DNA of 64,000 bases. Source: Bhargavaea ullalensis. GTDB taxonomy: Bacteria > Bacillota > Bacilli > Bacillales_A > Planococcaceae. The translations under genes were made by a program, and so were the position numbers. Every line of letters begins with the position of its first letter. The stretch's first letter is position 1. The notes under the pieces were generated by a model, which worked only from the letters and a program-made list of their open reading frames with translations, did no database searches and was not told where the DNA came from. This document shows positions 45,302-54,740 of the stretch, one piece after another. The DNA lies in the NCBI RefSeq assembly GCF_040545425.1, contig NZ_JBEPLW010000001.1. One strand, given 5' to 3'.

Positions 45302-45502
45302 TTAGATTTTTACGACGTTCGCAGCTTGAAGACCGCGTGGGCCTTCTTCGATTTCGAACTCAACTTCTTGACCTTCATCAAGGGACTTGAAACCGTCTTG
45401 CTGGATAGCGGAGAAGTGTACGAATACATCGTCGCCATCTTCGCGTTCGATGAAGCCGAAGCCCTTTTCTGCGTTAAACCATTTTACTTTACCTTGTTCC
45501 AT
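45302..45502 (-). CDS. cspD: Cold-shock protein (CspD-like)
   Basis: 66 residues, the full cold-shock domain: GKVKWFNAEKGFGFIE holds RNP1 and DVFVHFSAI holds RNP2. It binds single-stranded RNA and DNA and prevents secondary structure. AAGGAGG precedes ATG 45502. The mRNA leader is about 115 bases, a length typical of cold-regulated csp genes. An in-frame upstream extension is not used because it lacks a ribosome site and lies in the leader. Confidence 0.97.
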   Translation of the reverse strand: MEQGKVKWFNAEKGFGFIEREDGDDVFVHFSAIQQDGFKSLDEGQEVEFEIEEGPRGLQAANVVKI

Positions 45503-45623
45503 GTTAATTTCCTCCTTGCGTGCTTGTGGCACACGTGTGTTACTATCCTTGCTCAAGTCCTGATCAGTCAAGATGAAACCGAGTCCATCCGAACGTCACG
45601 CCGAACAAAAATAATTCATTATC

Positions 45624-45652
45624 ATCATAACAGCTCTGGGAAATTCGTGCAA
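45624..45652 (-). promoter_or_regulatory. Promoter of the cold-shock gene
   Basis: On the minus strand TTGCAC (45652-45647) and TATGAT (45629-45624) are separated by exactly 17 bases, giving a leader of about 115 bases. Confidence 0.7.
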
Positions 45653-45730
45653 GCCTTTTGCCGCATCTTCAAGAAGACAGACCTCTGTCTTCGAAAGATT
45701 CTGTGCTCCCGATAAAATTTTCCGAACTTT

Positions 45731-45757
45731 TGAAACCCTGGGCACCACTTACCCGTA
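45731..45757 (+). promoter_or_regulatory. SigW-type ECF promoter of the NfeD-flotillin operon
   Basis: TGAAAC (45731-45736) and CGTA (45754-45757, in CGTATA) are 17 bases apart, close to the SigW consensus TGAAAC-N16-CGTA. The homologous B. subtilis yuaF-floT operon is SigW dependent. Confidence 0.65.
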
Positions 45758-45790
45758 TACCTAGTTAAGCAGACGGCGGAGGTGGGGGAA

Positions 45791-46333
45791 ATGGAAGTGT
45801 TCGGGCTGCCGGTGACCCAGCTGTATTTGATCGTGCTCGTGGTCGCCGGCCTGGCAACGGTGCTGTACCTGTTTTTCGGAGACGTGGCGGACGGCGCGGG
45901 AGAAGCGCTGCCGTTCGTCAATCCTGCGGTGATCCTCGCGTTCCTGACGTTCCTGTCGGCGGGCGGGTTCATCCTGGAGAAGACGACCGGCATGGGAAGC
46001 GGCGTCATCCTGGCGATTTCGGCAGCCGGGTCGGCGGTTTTATCGTTCCTTCTTTATTTCTTCGTGCTGCTGCCGCTCCGGTCTGCGGAAGCCTCGACCG
46101 CCTACACTGATGAGTCGCTGCTCGGCGAGGTCGGACGGGTGATCGTGCCGGTGCCGGCGGACGGGTTCGGCGAAGTCGTCATCGAGACGGTGAATGGCCT
46201 CATCCCGAAGCGGGCGTCCGGCTACGGGAACTCGGAGATCGCCTACGGCAAGGAAGTGCTCATCCTGGAAATCGAGGACGGGGCGCTGATCGTGAAGGAA
46301 TACGAACCGTTCCGCTTTCCGGACGCAAAGTGA
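45791..46333 (+). CDS. yuaF: NfeD-like membrane protein (YuaF type)
   Basis: 180 residues. Three membrane helices (about 8-28, 44-62 and 72-95) are followed by an OB-fold NfeD domain with SLLGEVGRVIVPVPADGFGEVVI and GKEVLILEIEDGALIV. NfeD proteins are encoded beside flotillins and help organise membrane microdomains. ATG 45791 follows GGAGGTG. The flotillin gene starts 68 bases downstream. Confidence 0.92.
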   Translation: MEVFGLPVTQLYLIVLVVAGLATVLYLFFGDVADGAGEALPFVNPAVILAFLTFLSAGGFILEKTTGMGSGVILAISAAGSAVLSFLLYFFVLLPLRSAEASTAYTDESLLGEVGRVIVPVPADGFGEVVIETVNGLIPKRASGYGNSEIAYGKEVLILEIEDGALIVKEYEPFRFPDAK

Positions 46334-46401
46334 GCCGCCGCCCGTCTCGTCTTTGTCCAGTCGCCCAAGCCAGTTACATCTAATAAAAGGGGGAAACAAT
46401 T

Positions 46402-47973
46402 ATGGTATGGATTGCAGTCGGCATTGCGGCGTTCGTGCTGCTCGCCATCATCGGCGTCTACGTGACGCGCTACCGGACGGCCGGTCCGGACGAAGCACTC
46501 ATCGTCACGGGGAGCTACCTCGGGACGAAGAACGTGCACACGGACGGTTCCGGCAATAAAATCAAGATTATCCGCGGCGGCGGAACATTCGTCCTCCCGG
46601 TGTTCCAGCAGGCGGCACCGCTCAGCCTGCTTTCGAGCAAGCTCGAAGTGACGACGCCGGAAGTGTATACCGAGCAGGGTGTTCCGGTCATGGCGGACGG
46701 CACCGCCATCATCAAGATCGGCGGCTCGATCACCGAAATCGCGACCGCCGCCGAGCAGTTCCTCGGCAAGGCGAAGGAAGACCGCGAAAACGAGGCGAAG
46801 GAAGTGCTGGAAGGCCACCTCCGCTCGATCCTCGGGTCGATGACCGTTGAAGAAATCTACAAGAACCGTGACAAGTTTTCCCAGGAAGTGCAGCGCGTCG
46901 CTTCGCACGACCTTGCGAAGATGGGCCTCGTCATCGTCTCGTTCACGATCAAGGACGTCCGCGACAAGAACGGCTACCTCGACTCGCTCGGGAAGCCGCG
47001 GATCGCCCAGGTGAAGCGCGACGCCGACATCGCGACGGCGGAAGCGGAAAAAGAGACGCGCATCAAGCGCGCTGAAGCCGACAAAAATGCCATGCAGGCG
47101 GAACTTGCGCGCGCCACGGAAATCGCAGAATCGGAAAAGGACAACCAGCTGAAGGTCGCCGAATACCGGCGCGAGCAGGACGTCGCGAAAGCGCGTGCCG
47201 ACCAGGCTTACGAGCTGGAATCGGCCCGTGCCAAGCAGGAAGTGACCGAGCAGGAGATGCAGGTCCGCATCATTGAGCGTCAGAAACAGATCGAACTCGA
47301 AGAGAAGGAAATTCAGCGCCGCGAGCGCCAGTATGATTCGGAAGTGAAGAAGAAGGCGGACGCCGACCGGTATGCGGTGGAACAGAATGCGGCTGCGGAA
47401 AAAGCGAAGCAGCTCGCCGAGGCGGACGCCGAGAAGTACCGCATCGAGGCCCGTGCAAAAGCCGATGCCGAAAAAGTCCGGCTCGACGGAACGGCCAAGG
47501 CCGAATCCGAGCGGGCGCAGGGTGAGGCCGAAGCGGACGTCATCCGCCTGAAGGGCCTCGCCGAAGCCGAAGCGAAGCGAAAGATCGCGGAAGCGTTCGA
47601 GCAGTACGGCCAGGCTGCGGTCCTCGACATGATCGTCCGCATGATGCCGGAATACGCGAAGAACGTTGCGGCACCGCTCAGCAATATCGACAAGCTCACC
47701 GTCGTCGACACGGGCAGCGGCGAAGGCGGCGGCGCGAACCGCGTCACCGGCTACGCCACCAGCCTCATGACCGGACTCCAGGAATCGCTCAAAGCCTCGT
47801 CCGGCATCGACGTGAAGGAAATGCTCGAAAACTACTCGGGCAAGCACAACCTCCGTCCCAGCCTCGATGACATCGCATTTGAAATGAAGGAAAAGCGGGA
47901 GAAAGAAAGCCCGAAAGCCGCACAGCCGGAAGACGAATCACCGGCGGGTGATATCGAGACCGTGGAAGTTTAA
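46402..47973 (+). CDS. floT: Flotillin-like protein FloT
   Basis: 523 residues. An N-terminal hydrophobic hairpin (2-20) is followed by the SPFH/band 7 domain, then a long Ala/Glu/Lys/Arg-rich coiled coil from about 200 to 410 (AEAEKETRIKRAEADKNA), and a C-terminal region with YGQAAVLDMIVRMMPEYAKN. FloT scaffolds functional membrane microdomains that host signalling and secretion proteins. AGGGGGAAA precedes ATG 46402. With the NfeD gene it forms a probable SigW envelope-stress operon. Confidence 0.96.
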   Translation: MVWIAVGIAAFVLLAIIGVYVTRYRTAGPDEALIVTGSYLGTKNVHTDGSGNKIKIIRGGGTFVLPVFQQAAPLSLLSSKLEVTTPEVYTEQGVPVMADGTAIIKIGGSITEIATAAEQFLGKAKEDRENEAKEVLEGHLRSILGSMTVEEIYKNRDKFSQEVQRVASHDLAKMGLVIVSFTIKDVRDKNGYLDSLGKPRIAQVKRDADIATAEAEKETRIKRAEADKNAMQAELARATEIAESEKDNQLKVAEYRREQDVAKARADQAYELESARAKQEVTEQEMQVRIIERQKQIELEEKEIQRRERQYDSEVKKKADADRYAVEQNAAAEKAKQLAEADAEKYRIEARAKADAEKVRLDGTAKAESERAQGEAEADVIRLKGLAEAEAKRKIAEAFEQYGQAAVLDMIVRMMPEYAKNVAAPLSNIDKLTVVDTGSGEGGGANRVTGYATSLMTGLQESLKASSGIDVKEMLENYSGKHNLRPSLDDIAFEMKEKREKESPKAAQPEDESPAGDIETVEV

Positions 47974-47981
47974 TGGAAAAG

Positions 47982-48026
47982 AAAGCCGGAGACCGTCCTG
48001 TGATGCAGGTGCGGTCTCCGGCTTTT
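47982..48026. terminator. Bidirectional terminator
   Basis: AAAGCCGGAGACCG pairs perfectly with CGGTCTCCGGCTTT, between convergent genes. Confidence 0.95.
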
Positions 48027-48041
48027 ATTTGGATGGATATC

Positions 48042-49022
48042 CTAACCGGCAATCGGCCGCGGCTTCCCGAACAGATAGCCCTGGAACAGCTCGAATCCGG
48101 CATCTTTCAGCCAGCGGAACTCCGCTTCATCCTCGATGCCCTCGGCGAGGGGGACGCCGCCGGTGGACCGGGTCGCTTCAAGCACATCAAGTGCGACTAT
48201 CTGCTTTTGGGGGTCGAGATGGACACCGGTGACATATTGCCTGTCGAGTTTCGTGTAGTACGGCTTCAGCTCCCTGATCGTCTCGACCGTGTTGAATCCG
48301 GCACCGATATCATCGAGCGCATAGCGGAATCCGCGTTCCCTGTAGAAGTCGAGAATTCGCTTCAGGTGGCCGAGGTCATTCACTTGCTCGGTTTCGACCA
48401 CTTCAAATACGAAGCGGGAGGGATCGATGCCAAGTTCCCGTGCAATCCGGACAGTTGTCTGGAGGCAATGCTCCGGTGAATAAATCGACGTCGGGATGAA
48501 GTTGATGAACACCCGGCTGCCGACTTTCCCTGCCTGACGGACCGCATGGATCCGGCAGACCCGGTCGAGCGCATAAAGCCGGTTGCGGGTCTTCGCTGCT
48601 TCAAAAACAGGAAACGGGGCGAGCAGTTCCCCCTGTTCATCCTGAAAACGTGCCAGCATCTCATAAGCGTGGAGATTTTCGTTGCCGTCCACAATCGGTT
48701 GGATATGAAAGTGGACGGCCTCCCGGTCGATGACTCCGTCGATCCACTGGGCATCCAACAGTGAGGTGGCCTCGCCGATCGGACGCCACTCTTCCCCGCC
48801 GATCCGGAAGCGGATAGGTGCAGTGTCCATATGCTGGTCCATATAGTCGAGGAGCCCCTTCATTGCGGCTTCCCGTACGGTGAGCCGGCTGCCTTCCTCG
48901 CGGACGAGCAGACCGGCTTCGTTCAAATAGCGGCGGATGGACGGGAGGTGCCTTTCGTTGCCGGGTGTTGAAAACTCGATTTCAAATTCAATTGCCTGGG
49001 GCTTGCAGATGTTGCAGAACAT
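48042..49022 (-). CDS. EAL-domain protein (cyclic di-GMP phosphodiesterase family)
   Basis: 326 residues. An N-terminal region with a CNIC cysteine pair precedes an EAL domain from about 95. Catalytic positions appear intact: YEMLAR (EML for EAL), NFIPTSIY, FEVVETE, ALDDIGAGFNT (DDIGAG for DDFGTG), TKLDR, LAEGIED and FQGYLFGKP. It is probably active on cyclic di-GMP and opposes the cyclase at 20555. AAGGTGG precedes ATG 49022. The gap 49023-49314 upstream shows no gene. Confidence 0.9.
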   Translation of the reverse strand: MFCNICKPQAIEFEIEFSTPGNERHLPSIRRYLNEAGLLVREEGSRLTVREAAMKGLLDYMDQHMDTAPIRFRIGGEEWRPIGEATSLLDAQWIDGVIDREAVHFHIQPIVDGNENLHAYEMLARFQDEQGELLAPFPVFEAAKTRNRLYALDRVCRIHAVRQAGKVGSRVFINFIPTSIYSPEHCLQTTVRIARELGIDPSRFVFEVVETEQVNDLGHLKRILDFYRERGFRYALDDIGAGFNTVETIRELKPYYTKLDRQYVTGVHLDPQKQIVALDVLEATRSTGGVPLAEGIEDEAEFRWLKDAGFELFQGYLFGKPRPIAG

Positions 49023-49314
49023 GGGAACCACCTTGCTTTCGGCTTGTCCGGCGCGAAGGCCGGCGGTATCAGTATGAATAGTCGTCTGGCAGTTGCAAGA
49101 TTGATCTATCTTTCTATCTATCATTATATTCCAGAAGCCGGCAGGAGGCACGTTTGAGACGGGGCGGACGCAGAGGATCAATCCGATTTTTATAGCTTCG
49201 TAGTTTTGGTTGGAGTTTAAACCACCCGTCTCCATGCTTTTGGTGTTCTTGGTAACCTTACCTGGAAAACAGATGTCAGCTAAGTGAATTTCCCTTAATT
49301 AGACCGAATACGCT

Positions 49315-50805
49315 ATGAATAGTGAGTTAATTTGGGGGAGAGTGATTAATATTGGAAGGGTGAAAGTATATTGGATACTTGCTTCAATTTTAATGGCGTT
49401 AAGTCTAGTGTATTCAAATACTATTAAAGCGACCTTGGATAAAGGTGCTGAAATCTCTCTTAGAGAAGCAATTAATCTCGGATTGAGAAAAGCAAGGAAA
49501 TGGAATGAGGATGCGTATTTAATCAGCGCGACGAGTGTGGACGAAACGATGGGGGGAACAAGGGGGACTGAAGGAAAGCGATACAAATGGACTTTGTGTT
49601 TTGAATCCTCCAGCTCCGATCAACAATTATTTGTGGGGATTTCTAAAGGGGAAATAAGTGGAACACAAGAGGGCAGGGGTCCGAGCTTCGGGAAAGTAAA
49701 TTTAGGAGATATTAAATTTGACAGTCCTTATTTGTTGGAAATCGCAAAAGAACAATATAATTTGCAAAAAGGGGTGGATTGGGCAACAGGGTACCATTTT
49801 ACGCTTGATAACGAAAGCGGAAACCCAACGGTCACTGTTTTGGGAAATGATCCGGATGGGCTATTTGCCAGAGTAAGTTTTGATGCGAGGAACGGAGAAA
49901 TATCGGATGCCCTACACAAAGTTCCGAAAGGAGGCGGAATCATCAAAGCCGATTTGGACACCGGAGAATTCAAAGTGTTGAAAAAGGCCATGGCTATTAA
50001 CGGGATAACGACCGAGGGAAATCAGTGGGCTGTTTGGGGTGATGAAAAGCCCCGGCAATTTAATCTATCTGTGCAGCCTTTTTCTGTATTCAGCAAGGAT
50101 GGCGGGAGGAATTGGAGCTCAATCAATGTTGCGAAAGAAAAAGTATTAACTAAATGGATTTTGGATAATGAGCTATACGTTGCGACTGAATCAGGTCTTT
50201 GGCACATGAATACATTTGAAAATAAGATTAAAAAAGATATGCCAATAAAAATTGAGGAAGTCGCCTACTCAACAAATAACAACATCGCAGTGTTATCAAA
50301 TAATCATTTTTATAAATATATAAGTAAACATGGGAAATGGATCACTGTCGGTAAACCAAAATATGATGAACTCCTCGCCTTGAAAATTTCCGAGGGAGGG
50401 GCAGTCGGTCTCTTGACGAATAACGGGGAGGTTTTAATAGAAAATGATGATGAATGGATTAGCCTTGAACTGCCTCAAGGTTTAGAAACCCCATCATACA
50501 TGGAGTTGATTGGAGATCACTTATTTCTTCTTTCAGATTATACATTGTGGGTTCAAAACCTTAAATATGGCAAGTGGGATAAAATACAAACTGATTATGA
50601 ATTCAATAAGCTGATTAATAAAGGAAATAACTTATTTGGTGTTTACGGGAATGAAGTGATTTATCTAATTAAACCCCGGGATGATGAGTGGGAAGTGAAG
50701 GTGCTTCTTGAAGTAGGTCATGGCATCATTACGGATATTGAACTCAGTAAAAATCACTTATTAATTGCCACCCTACCAGATTATCATTGGGCAAAGATGA
50801 ATTAA
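49315..50805 (+). CDS. Exported beta-propeller-like protein, unknown, AT-rich
   Basis: 496 residues, not recognised. A signal anchor (VYWILASILMALSLVYSN) is followed by a PepSY-like region to about 195 (SLREAINLGLRKARKWNED, RYKWTLCFES, LFVGISKGEIS). From 215 on there are repeated blade-like units with BNR-type FSKDGGRNW and regular aromatic strands. The GC content is far below neighbours and codon use differs, indicating transfer. The start is uncertain: no ribosome site precedes ATG 49315, and GGGGGAGAG precedes GTG 49342 and GTG 49360. Confidence 0.75.
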   Translation: MNSELIWGRVINIGRVKVYWILASILMALSLVYSNTIKATLDKGAEISLREAINLGLRKARKWNEDAYLISATSVDETMGGTRGTEGKRYKWTLCFESSSSDQQLFVGISKGEISGTQEGRGPSFGKVNLGDIKFDSPYLLEIAKEQYNLQKGVDWATGYHFTLDNESGNPTVTVLGNDPDGLFARVSFDARNGEISDALHKVPKGGGIIKADLDTGEFKVLKKAMAINGITTEGNQWAVWGDEKPRQFNLSVQPFSVFSKDGGRNWSSINVAKEKVLTKWILDNELYVATESGLWHMNTFENKIKKDMPIKIEEVAYSTNNNIAVLSNNHFYKYISKHGKWITVGKPKYDELLALKISEGGAVGLLTNNGEVLIENDDEWISLELPQGLETPSYMELIGDHLFLLSDYTLWVQNLKYGKWDKIQTDYEFNKLINKGNNLFGVYGNEVIYLIKPRDDEWEVKVLLEVGHGIITDIELSKNHLLIATLPDYHWAKMN

Positions 50806-50823
50806 TGGCATGCCGTCCGTAAA

Positions 50824-50890
50824 CTTAACATTCACAACGATTTGCTTAACATTCAAAGGCCTTTGCTTAACATTCACCGGTTTTGAACAT
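50824..50890 (+). repeat. 21-nt word array, word CTTAACATTC (3 units)
   Basis: CTTAACATTC starts at 50824, 50845 and 50866, followed by a degenerate ACATTAT copy. It lies between the beta-propeller gene and the ABC transporter genes. Confidence 0.8.
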
Positions 50891-50980
50891 TATCTTAAGA
50901 ATTTCTTCATTTTCCCCCTCGCTTTTCCTTCAGATTTCCCTTCTATACTGAAGTCAGCACTCATTATTGGAGGAATGAAC

Positions 50981-51679
50981 ATGATCGAAGTGAAAGGGCT
51001 GGCCCATTCGTTCCGGGTCGGCAAGAAGGGGAAGGAGACGGAAGTGCCGGTCCTCAAGGGGCTGACCCTCCAGGCGGCGGACGGGGAGATCGTGTCGATC
51101 GTCGGGCGGAGCGGTTCCGGGAAATCGACGCTGCTTCATATACTCGCGGGGTTCCTGCAGCCTGACCGGGGCCAGGTGCTCGTGGACGGCACGGATCTGA
51201 CGGCGATGAACGAAGCGCAGCGGGCGGCGTACCGGCTGGATCATTTCGGATTCGTGTTCCAGAACTTTCAGCTCATGCCGGGCCTGACGGCATTTGAAAA
51301 CGTCGAGCTGCCGCTCACGCTGAAGGGAGTTCCGGCCACCGAGCGCAGGCGGAAGGTGGAAGAGCTTCTCGAAAGCACCGGACTGAGCGACATCCGGAGC
51401 CATTATCCGAACGAATTGTCCGGCGGCCAGCAGCAACGGGTCGGCATCGCCCGGGCGCTGATCACCGAGCCGCCGATCATCTTCGCGGACGAGCCGACCG
51501 GCAGCCTGGACTCCGAGACGGAGCAGGACATCCTGCTGCTCATCCAGTCGCTCAACCGCACGTACGGCATTACGTTCGTCATCATCACGCATGATGATGA
51601 AGTCGCCGCGATCGCGGACCGGACGTACCGGATGCATGACGGCGAACTCGCGGAAGGGGGCCTCCGCCATGTCATTTAA
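50981..51679 (+). CDS. ABC transporter ATP-binding protein (MacB/LolD type)
   Basis: 232 residues. Walker A GRSGSGKST near residue 44, FGFVFQNFQLMPGLTAFENV around the Q-loop, signature LSGGQQQR and Walker B IIFADEPTG followed by the D-loop SLDS and switch His (ITHDD). This is the type paired with FtsX/MacB permeases that work on lipoproteins, peptides or antibiotics by mechanotransmission. ATG 50981 is at correct spacing from TTGGAGGA; ATG 50975 is too close. It overlaps the permease gene by 11 bases. Confidence 0.95.
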   Translation: MIEVKGLAHSFRVGKKGKETEVPVLKGLTLQAADGEIVSIVGRSGSGKSTLLHILAGFLQPDRGQVLVDGTDLTAMNEAQRAAYRLDHFGFVFQNFQLMPGLTAFENVELPLTLKGVPATERRRKVEELLESTGLSDIRSHYPNELSGGQQQRVGIARALITEPPIIFADEPTGSLDSETEQDILLLIQSLNRTYGITFVIITHDDEVAAIADRTYRMHDGELAEGGLRHVI

Positions 51680-52952
51680 AGATCAGATCGCCTTCGTCCG
51701 CCAGCACATCCGCCGCAACCGGCTGCGTGTGTTCATGACGGTGCTCGCCGCCACGATGGGCACGGCGTTCCTGATTGTCCTCGCGTCGGTCGGGTTCGGC
51801 CTGCACAAGACGATCAAAGACGAAGTCCTGTCCAATCAGATGATCACACAGGTGGAAGTGTACAGCGAGGAACTGACGGACGCCAAAACAGATGCAATGA
51901 AGGAAATGGATCACGTGAAGTCGGTCGTCCACCGCAAACAGCTGTCCCCGACCGCGTTCGCAGAACTGGATGGCTATACGGCCGGGCTCAATGCCTACTT
52001 CACTGATTTTAGCGAAGAGGAGACCTCGGGCTTCAAGCTGGCGGAAGGACGCTTCCCGGAAAATCCGGGCGAAATCGTTGTCGGCTCCGGGTTCGCAGAG
52101 CAGCTGAGCGACGAAAAGGCGACCGTGAAGGAAGGCGAGGAGCTGCCGACCTACAAGGAAGCACTGCTCGGAAAGACGGTCACATTCCGGTTTGATCCGC
52201 TTGAAGAAGGTGCGGTGTCGGAGGAGTGGCCGCTCAAGATCGTCGGCATCAAGGAAGCCCCCGGCAAAGACTGGGCATTTGACGGCTATCTGTACATGGA
52301 CAACCGGCTGATGCCCGAGATGGAAAAGGGCTTTGCCGCCGTTTCCCCGGAGCCGGAGGAAGGCGTGGAAGCAGAGCCGTTCACTTATCCGCAGGTGAAC
52401 GTGTACGTCGACAAGCTGGAAAACGTCAAGGGTGTCACTACTGCTTTGAAGGATGACGGCTATTCGGTCTACTCGGTATCAGAGGAGATCGAGCAGCTCG
52501 ACGTCTTCTTCCTGGCACTCAAGGCGGGCCTCGTCTTTGTCGGCACGATCGCCATCCTGATCGCCTCGATCGGCATCTTCAACACGATGACGATGGCGGT
52601 CACGGAACGCACGCGGGAAATCGGCGTCATGAAGGCGCTCGGTGCAGGGCCGAAGCTCATCCAGCGGCTCTTCCTCATGGAAAGCGCCTGGATCGGAATT
52701 GTCGGGACCGCGATCGCGGTCGTCATCTCCTACGGTGTGAGCTTTGCCGCAAATGCCGTGCTGCCGGTCATCGTGACGGCGGCCCTCGGGGAAGACGGCG
52801 CCGACCTCGGCGTGACGTTCTCCGTCATCCCGTGGCAGCTCGTCCTCATCGCATCGGCCATCAGCCTCGGCGTCGCCATGATCTCCGGCTGGCGCCCGGC
52901 AAGAAAAGCGACGAAGACGGACGTGATCGGCGCGCTCCGGCATGAACTTTAA
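51669..52952 (+). CDS. ABC transporter permease (FtsX/MacB family)
   Basis: 427 residues. One N-terminal helix (RNRLRVFMTVLAATMGTAFLIV), a large extracytoplasmic MacB-like domain (about 45-270), then three helices with IGIFNTMTMAVTERTREIGVMKALGA, the FtsX-family coupling region. It forms the exporter with the preceding ATPase. GGAAGGGGG precedes ATG 51669. The four-helix MacB-type topology suggests mechanotransmission rather than simple transport; possible roles are peptide-antibiotic defence or wall hydrolase control. Confidence 0.93.
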   Translation: MSFKDQIAFVRQHIRRNRLRVFMTVLAATMGTAFLIVLASVGFGLHKTIKDEVLSNQMITQVEVYSEELTDAKTDAMKEMDHVKSVVHRKQLSPTAFAELDGYTAGLNAYFTDFSEEETSGFKLAEGRFPENPGEIVVGSGFAEQLSDEKATVKEGEELPTYKEALLGKTVTFRFDPLEEGAVSEEWPLKIVGIKEAPGKDWAFDGYLYMDNRLMPEMEKGFAAVSPEPEEGVEAEPFTYPQVNVYVDKLENVKGVTTALKDDGYSVYSVSEEIEQLDVFFLALKAGLVFVGTIAILIASIGIFNTMTMAVTERTREIGVMKALGAGPKLIQRLFLMESAWIGIVGTAIAVVISYGVSFAANAVLPVIVTAALGEDGADLGVTFSVIPWQLVLIASAISLGVAMISGWRPARKATKTDVIGALRHEL

Positions 52953-52963
52953 TGGGACGTATG

Positions 52964-52990
52964 AAGGAGGGGCTTCGGCTCCTCTTTTTT
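52964..52990 (+). terminator. Terminator of the ABC operon
   Basis: GGAGGGGC-TTCG-GCTCCTC hairpin followed by TTTTTT. Confidence 0.85.
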
Positions 52991-53097
52991 GGGAATTGGC
53001 CCCTGCCACCGCACCGCACGCCCCTCTATTGTATCCCCGGCGGAAATGTAGCAAAATAGAGGGTGGATTGAATCGATAGAGACGGAAAGGATGAGGA

Positions 53098-54483
53098 ATG
53101 ATGGAATACCGCATCGAACATGATACGATCGGCGAAATCAAAGTGCCGGCGGACAAGCTGTGGGGCGCGCAGACCCAGCGGAGCAAGCAGAACTTCCGGA
53201 TCGGCGGGGAAAAGATGCCGAAGGAGATCGTCAAGGCGTTCGCTCACCTGAAGAAAGCGGCGGCGATCACGAGCAACAAGCTCGGCAACCTGTCCGACGC
53301 AAAGGCGAAGGCGATTTCAGCGGCAGCCGACGAGGTTCTTGAAGGCGAGCTCGACGACAACTTCCCGCTCGTCGTCTGGCAGACCGGCTCCGGCACGCAG
53401 TCGAACATGAACATGAACGAAGTGCTCGCACACCGTGGCAACGAGCTGCTTGAGGAGTGGGGCGAGGAAGACCGCCTCCACCCGAACGATGACGTGAACA
53501 AGTCCCAGTCGTCGAACGACACATTCCCGACGGCGCTCCACGTGGCATCCGTCACGTCGGTCATCGAGAACCTCCTGCCGGCGATCGATGTTCTCAAAGA
53601 GACACTCGATAAGAAGGCGAAGGAATTCGACGATGTCATCAAGATCGGCCGGACGCACCTGCAGGATGCAACGCCGCTCACACTCGGCCAGGAAATCAGC
53701 GGCTGGGTGCGCATGCTGGAAAAAGACCGTGTGATGGTCGAGCAGGCGGTCGAGCAAATGAAGGAACTTGCGATCGGCGGTACGGCGGTCGGCACGGGCC
53801 TCAACGCACCGGAAGGCTTCGGCGACCAGGTGGCAGCCCAGATCAGCGAACAGGTCGGCATCAAGTTCACATCCGCGGAAAATAAATTCCAGGCGCTCAC
53901 GAGCTATGACGAGGCCGTCTTCACACACGGCGCGGTCAAGGCGCTCGCGGCGGACCTCATGAAAATCGCAAACGACGTGCGCTGGCTCGCAAGCGGCCCG
54001 CGCTCGGGGATCGGCGAAATCACGATTCCCGCGAACGAGCCGGGCAGCTCGATCATGCCGGGCAAAGTGAACCCGACACAGAGCGAAGCGCTCACGATGG
54101 TCGTCGCCCAGGTCATGGGGAACGACGCGACAATCGGATTTGCCGCAAGCCAGGGCAACTTCGAACTGAACGTATTCAAGCCGGTCATCGCCTACAACTT
54201 CCTCCAGTCGGTCCGCCTCCTGTCCGACGCGATGATCAGCTTCAACAACAACTGCGCAGTCGGCATCGAGCCGAACAAAGAGAAGATCCAGGAACTCCTG
54301 GACAACTCGCTCATGCTCGTCACCGCGCTCAACCCGCACATCGGTTATGAAAATGCGGCGAAAATCGCGAAAACCGCACACGCGGAAGGCACCACGCTGA
54401 AGGAATCCGCCGTCAAATCCGGCCTCCTCACAGCCGAACAGTTCGACGAATGGGTCGTTCCGTCGAAGATGATCGGACGTTAA
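53098..54483 (+). CDS. fumC: Class II fumarate hydratase
   Basis: 461 residues, normal for FumC. WGAQTQRSKQNF at the N-terminus, TGSGTQSNMN, SQSSNDTFPTA, GRTHLQDATP with the catalytic His, and the superfamily signature GSSIMPGKVNP near residue 320 are all present. It interconverts fumarate and malate in the citric acid cycle as a homotetramer. ATG 53098 and 53101 are both possible after AAAGGATGAGG. It is monocistronic. Confidence 0.98.
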   Translation: MMEYRIEHDTIGEIKVPADKLWGAQTQRSKQNFRIGGEKMPKEIVKAFAHLKKAAAITSNKLGNLSDAKAKAISAAADEVLEGELDDNFPLVVWQTGSGTQSNMNMNEVLAHRGNELLEEWGEEDRLHPNDDVNKSQSSNDTFPTALHVASVTSVIENLLPAIDVLKETLDKKAKEFDDVIKIGRTHLQDATPLTLGQEISGWVRMLEKDRVMVEQAVEQMKELAIGGTAVGTGLNAPEGFGDQVAAQISEQVGIKFTSAENKFQALTSYDEAVFTHGAVKALAADLMKIANDVRWLASGPRSGIGEITIPANEPGSSIMPGKVNPTQSEALTMVVAQVMGNDATIGFAASQGNFELNVFKPVIAYNFLQSVRLLSDAMISFNNNCAVGIEPNKEKIQELLDNSLMLVTALNPHIGYENAAKIAKTAHAEGTTLKESAVKSGLLTAEQFDEWVVPSKMIGR

Positions 54484-54497
54484 TAGGAATACATGAA

Positions 54498-54528
54498 GCA
54501 GCCGGGGACTCATGTCTCCGGCTGTTTT
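54498..54528 (+). terminator. Terminator of fumC
   Basis: GCAGCCGGGGAC pairs with GTCTCCGGCTG, followed by TTTT. Confidence 0.9.
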
Positions 54529-54552
54529 AGTGTTTTTGGGAGCGGTCCGGCG

Positions 54553-54636
54553 GATAAAGATAACGCTTCTGCAGATAAAGATAACGATTCGTGTGATAAA
54601 GATAACGCTTGGCCGGATAAAGATAACGTTTCTTCA
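54553..54636 (+). repeat. 21-nt word array, word GATAAAGATAACG (4 units)
   Basis: Perfect GATAAAGATAACG starts at 54553, 54574, 54595 and 54616 with variable 8-base linkers. It is the same word as at 33940 and, inverted, 12355; it follows the fumC terminator. Confidence 0.95.
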
Positions 54637-54740
54637 ATCAACGCTCTATTCGCTGTACTCAGCCGGACTTTTCGATAAGTTGTCACTCCACTTCCCGTCC
54701 GCCATCCGGTATAGTGGTGCCAAAGGAGTGAACTTCAGAT

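Noticed and set aside
45503..45571. N-terminal extension of the cold-shock protein
   Set aside because: It lies in the leader between promoter and ribosome site; family proteins start at the ATG used (45502).
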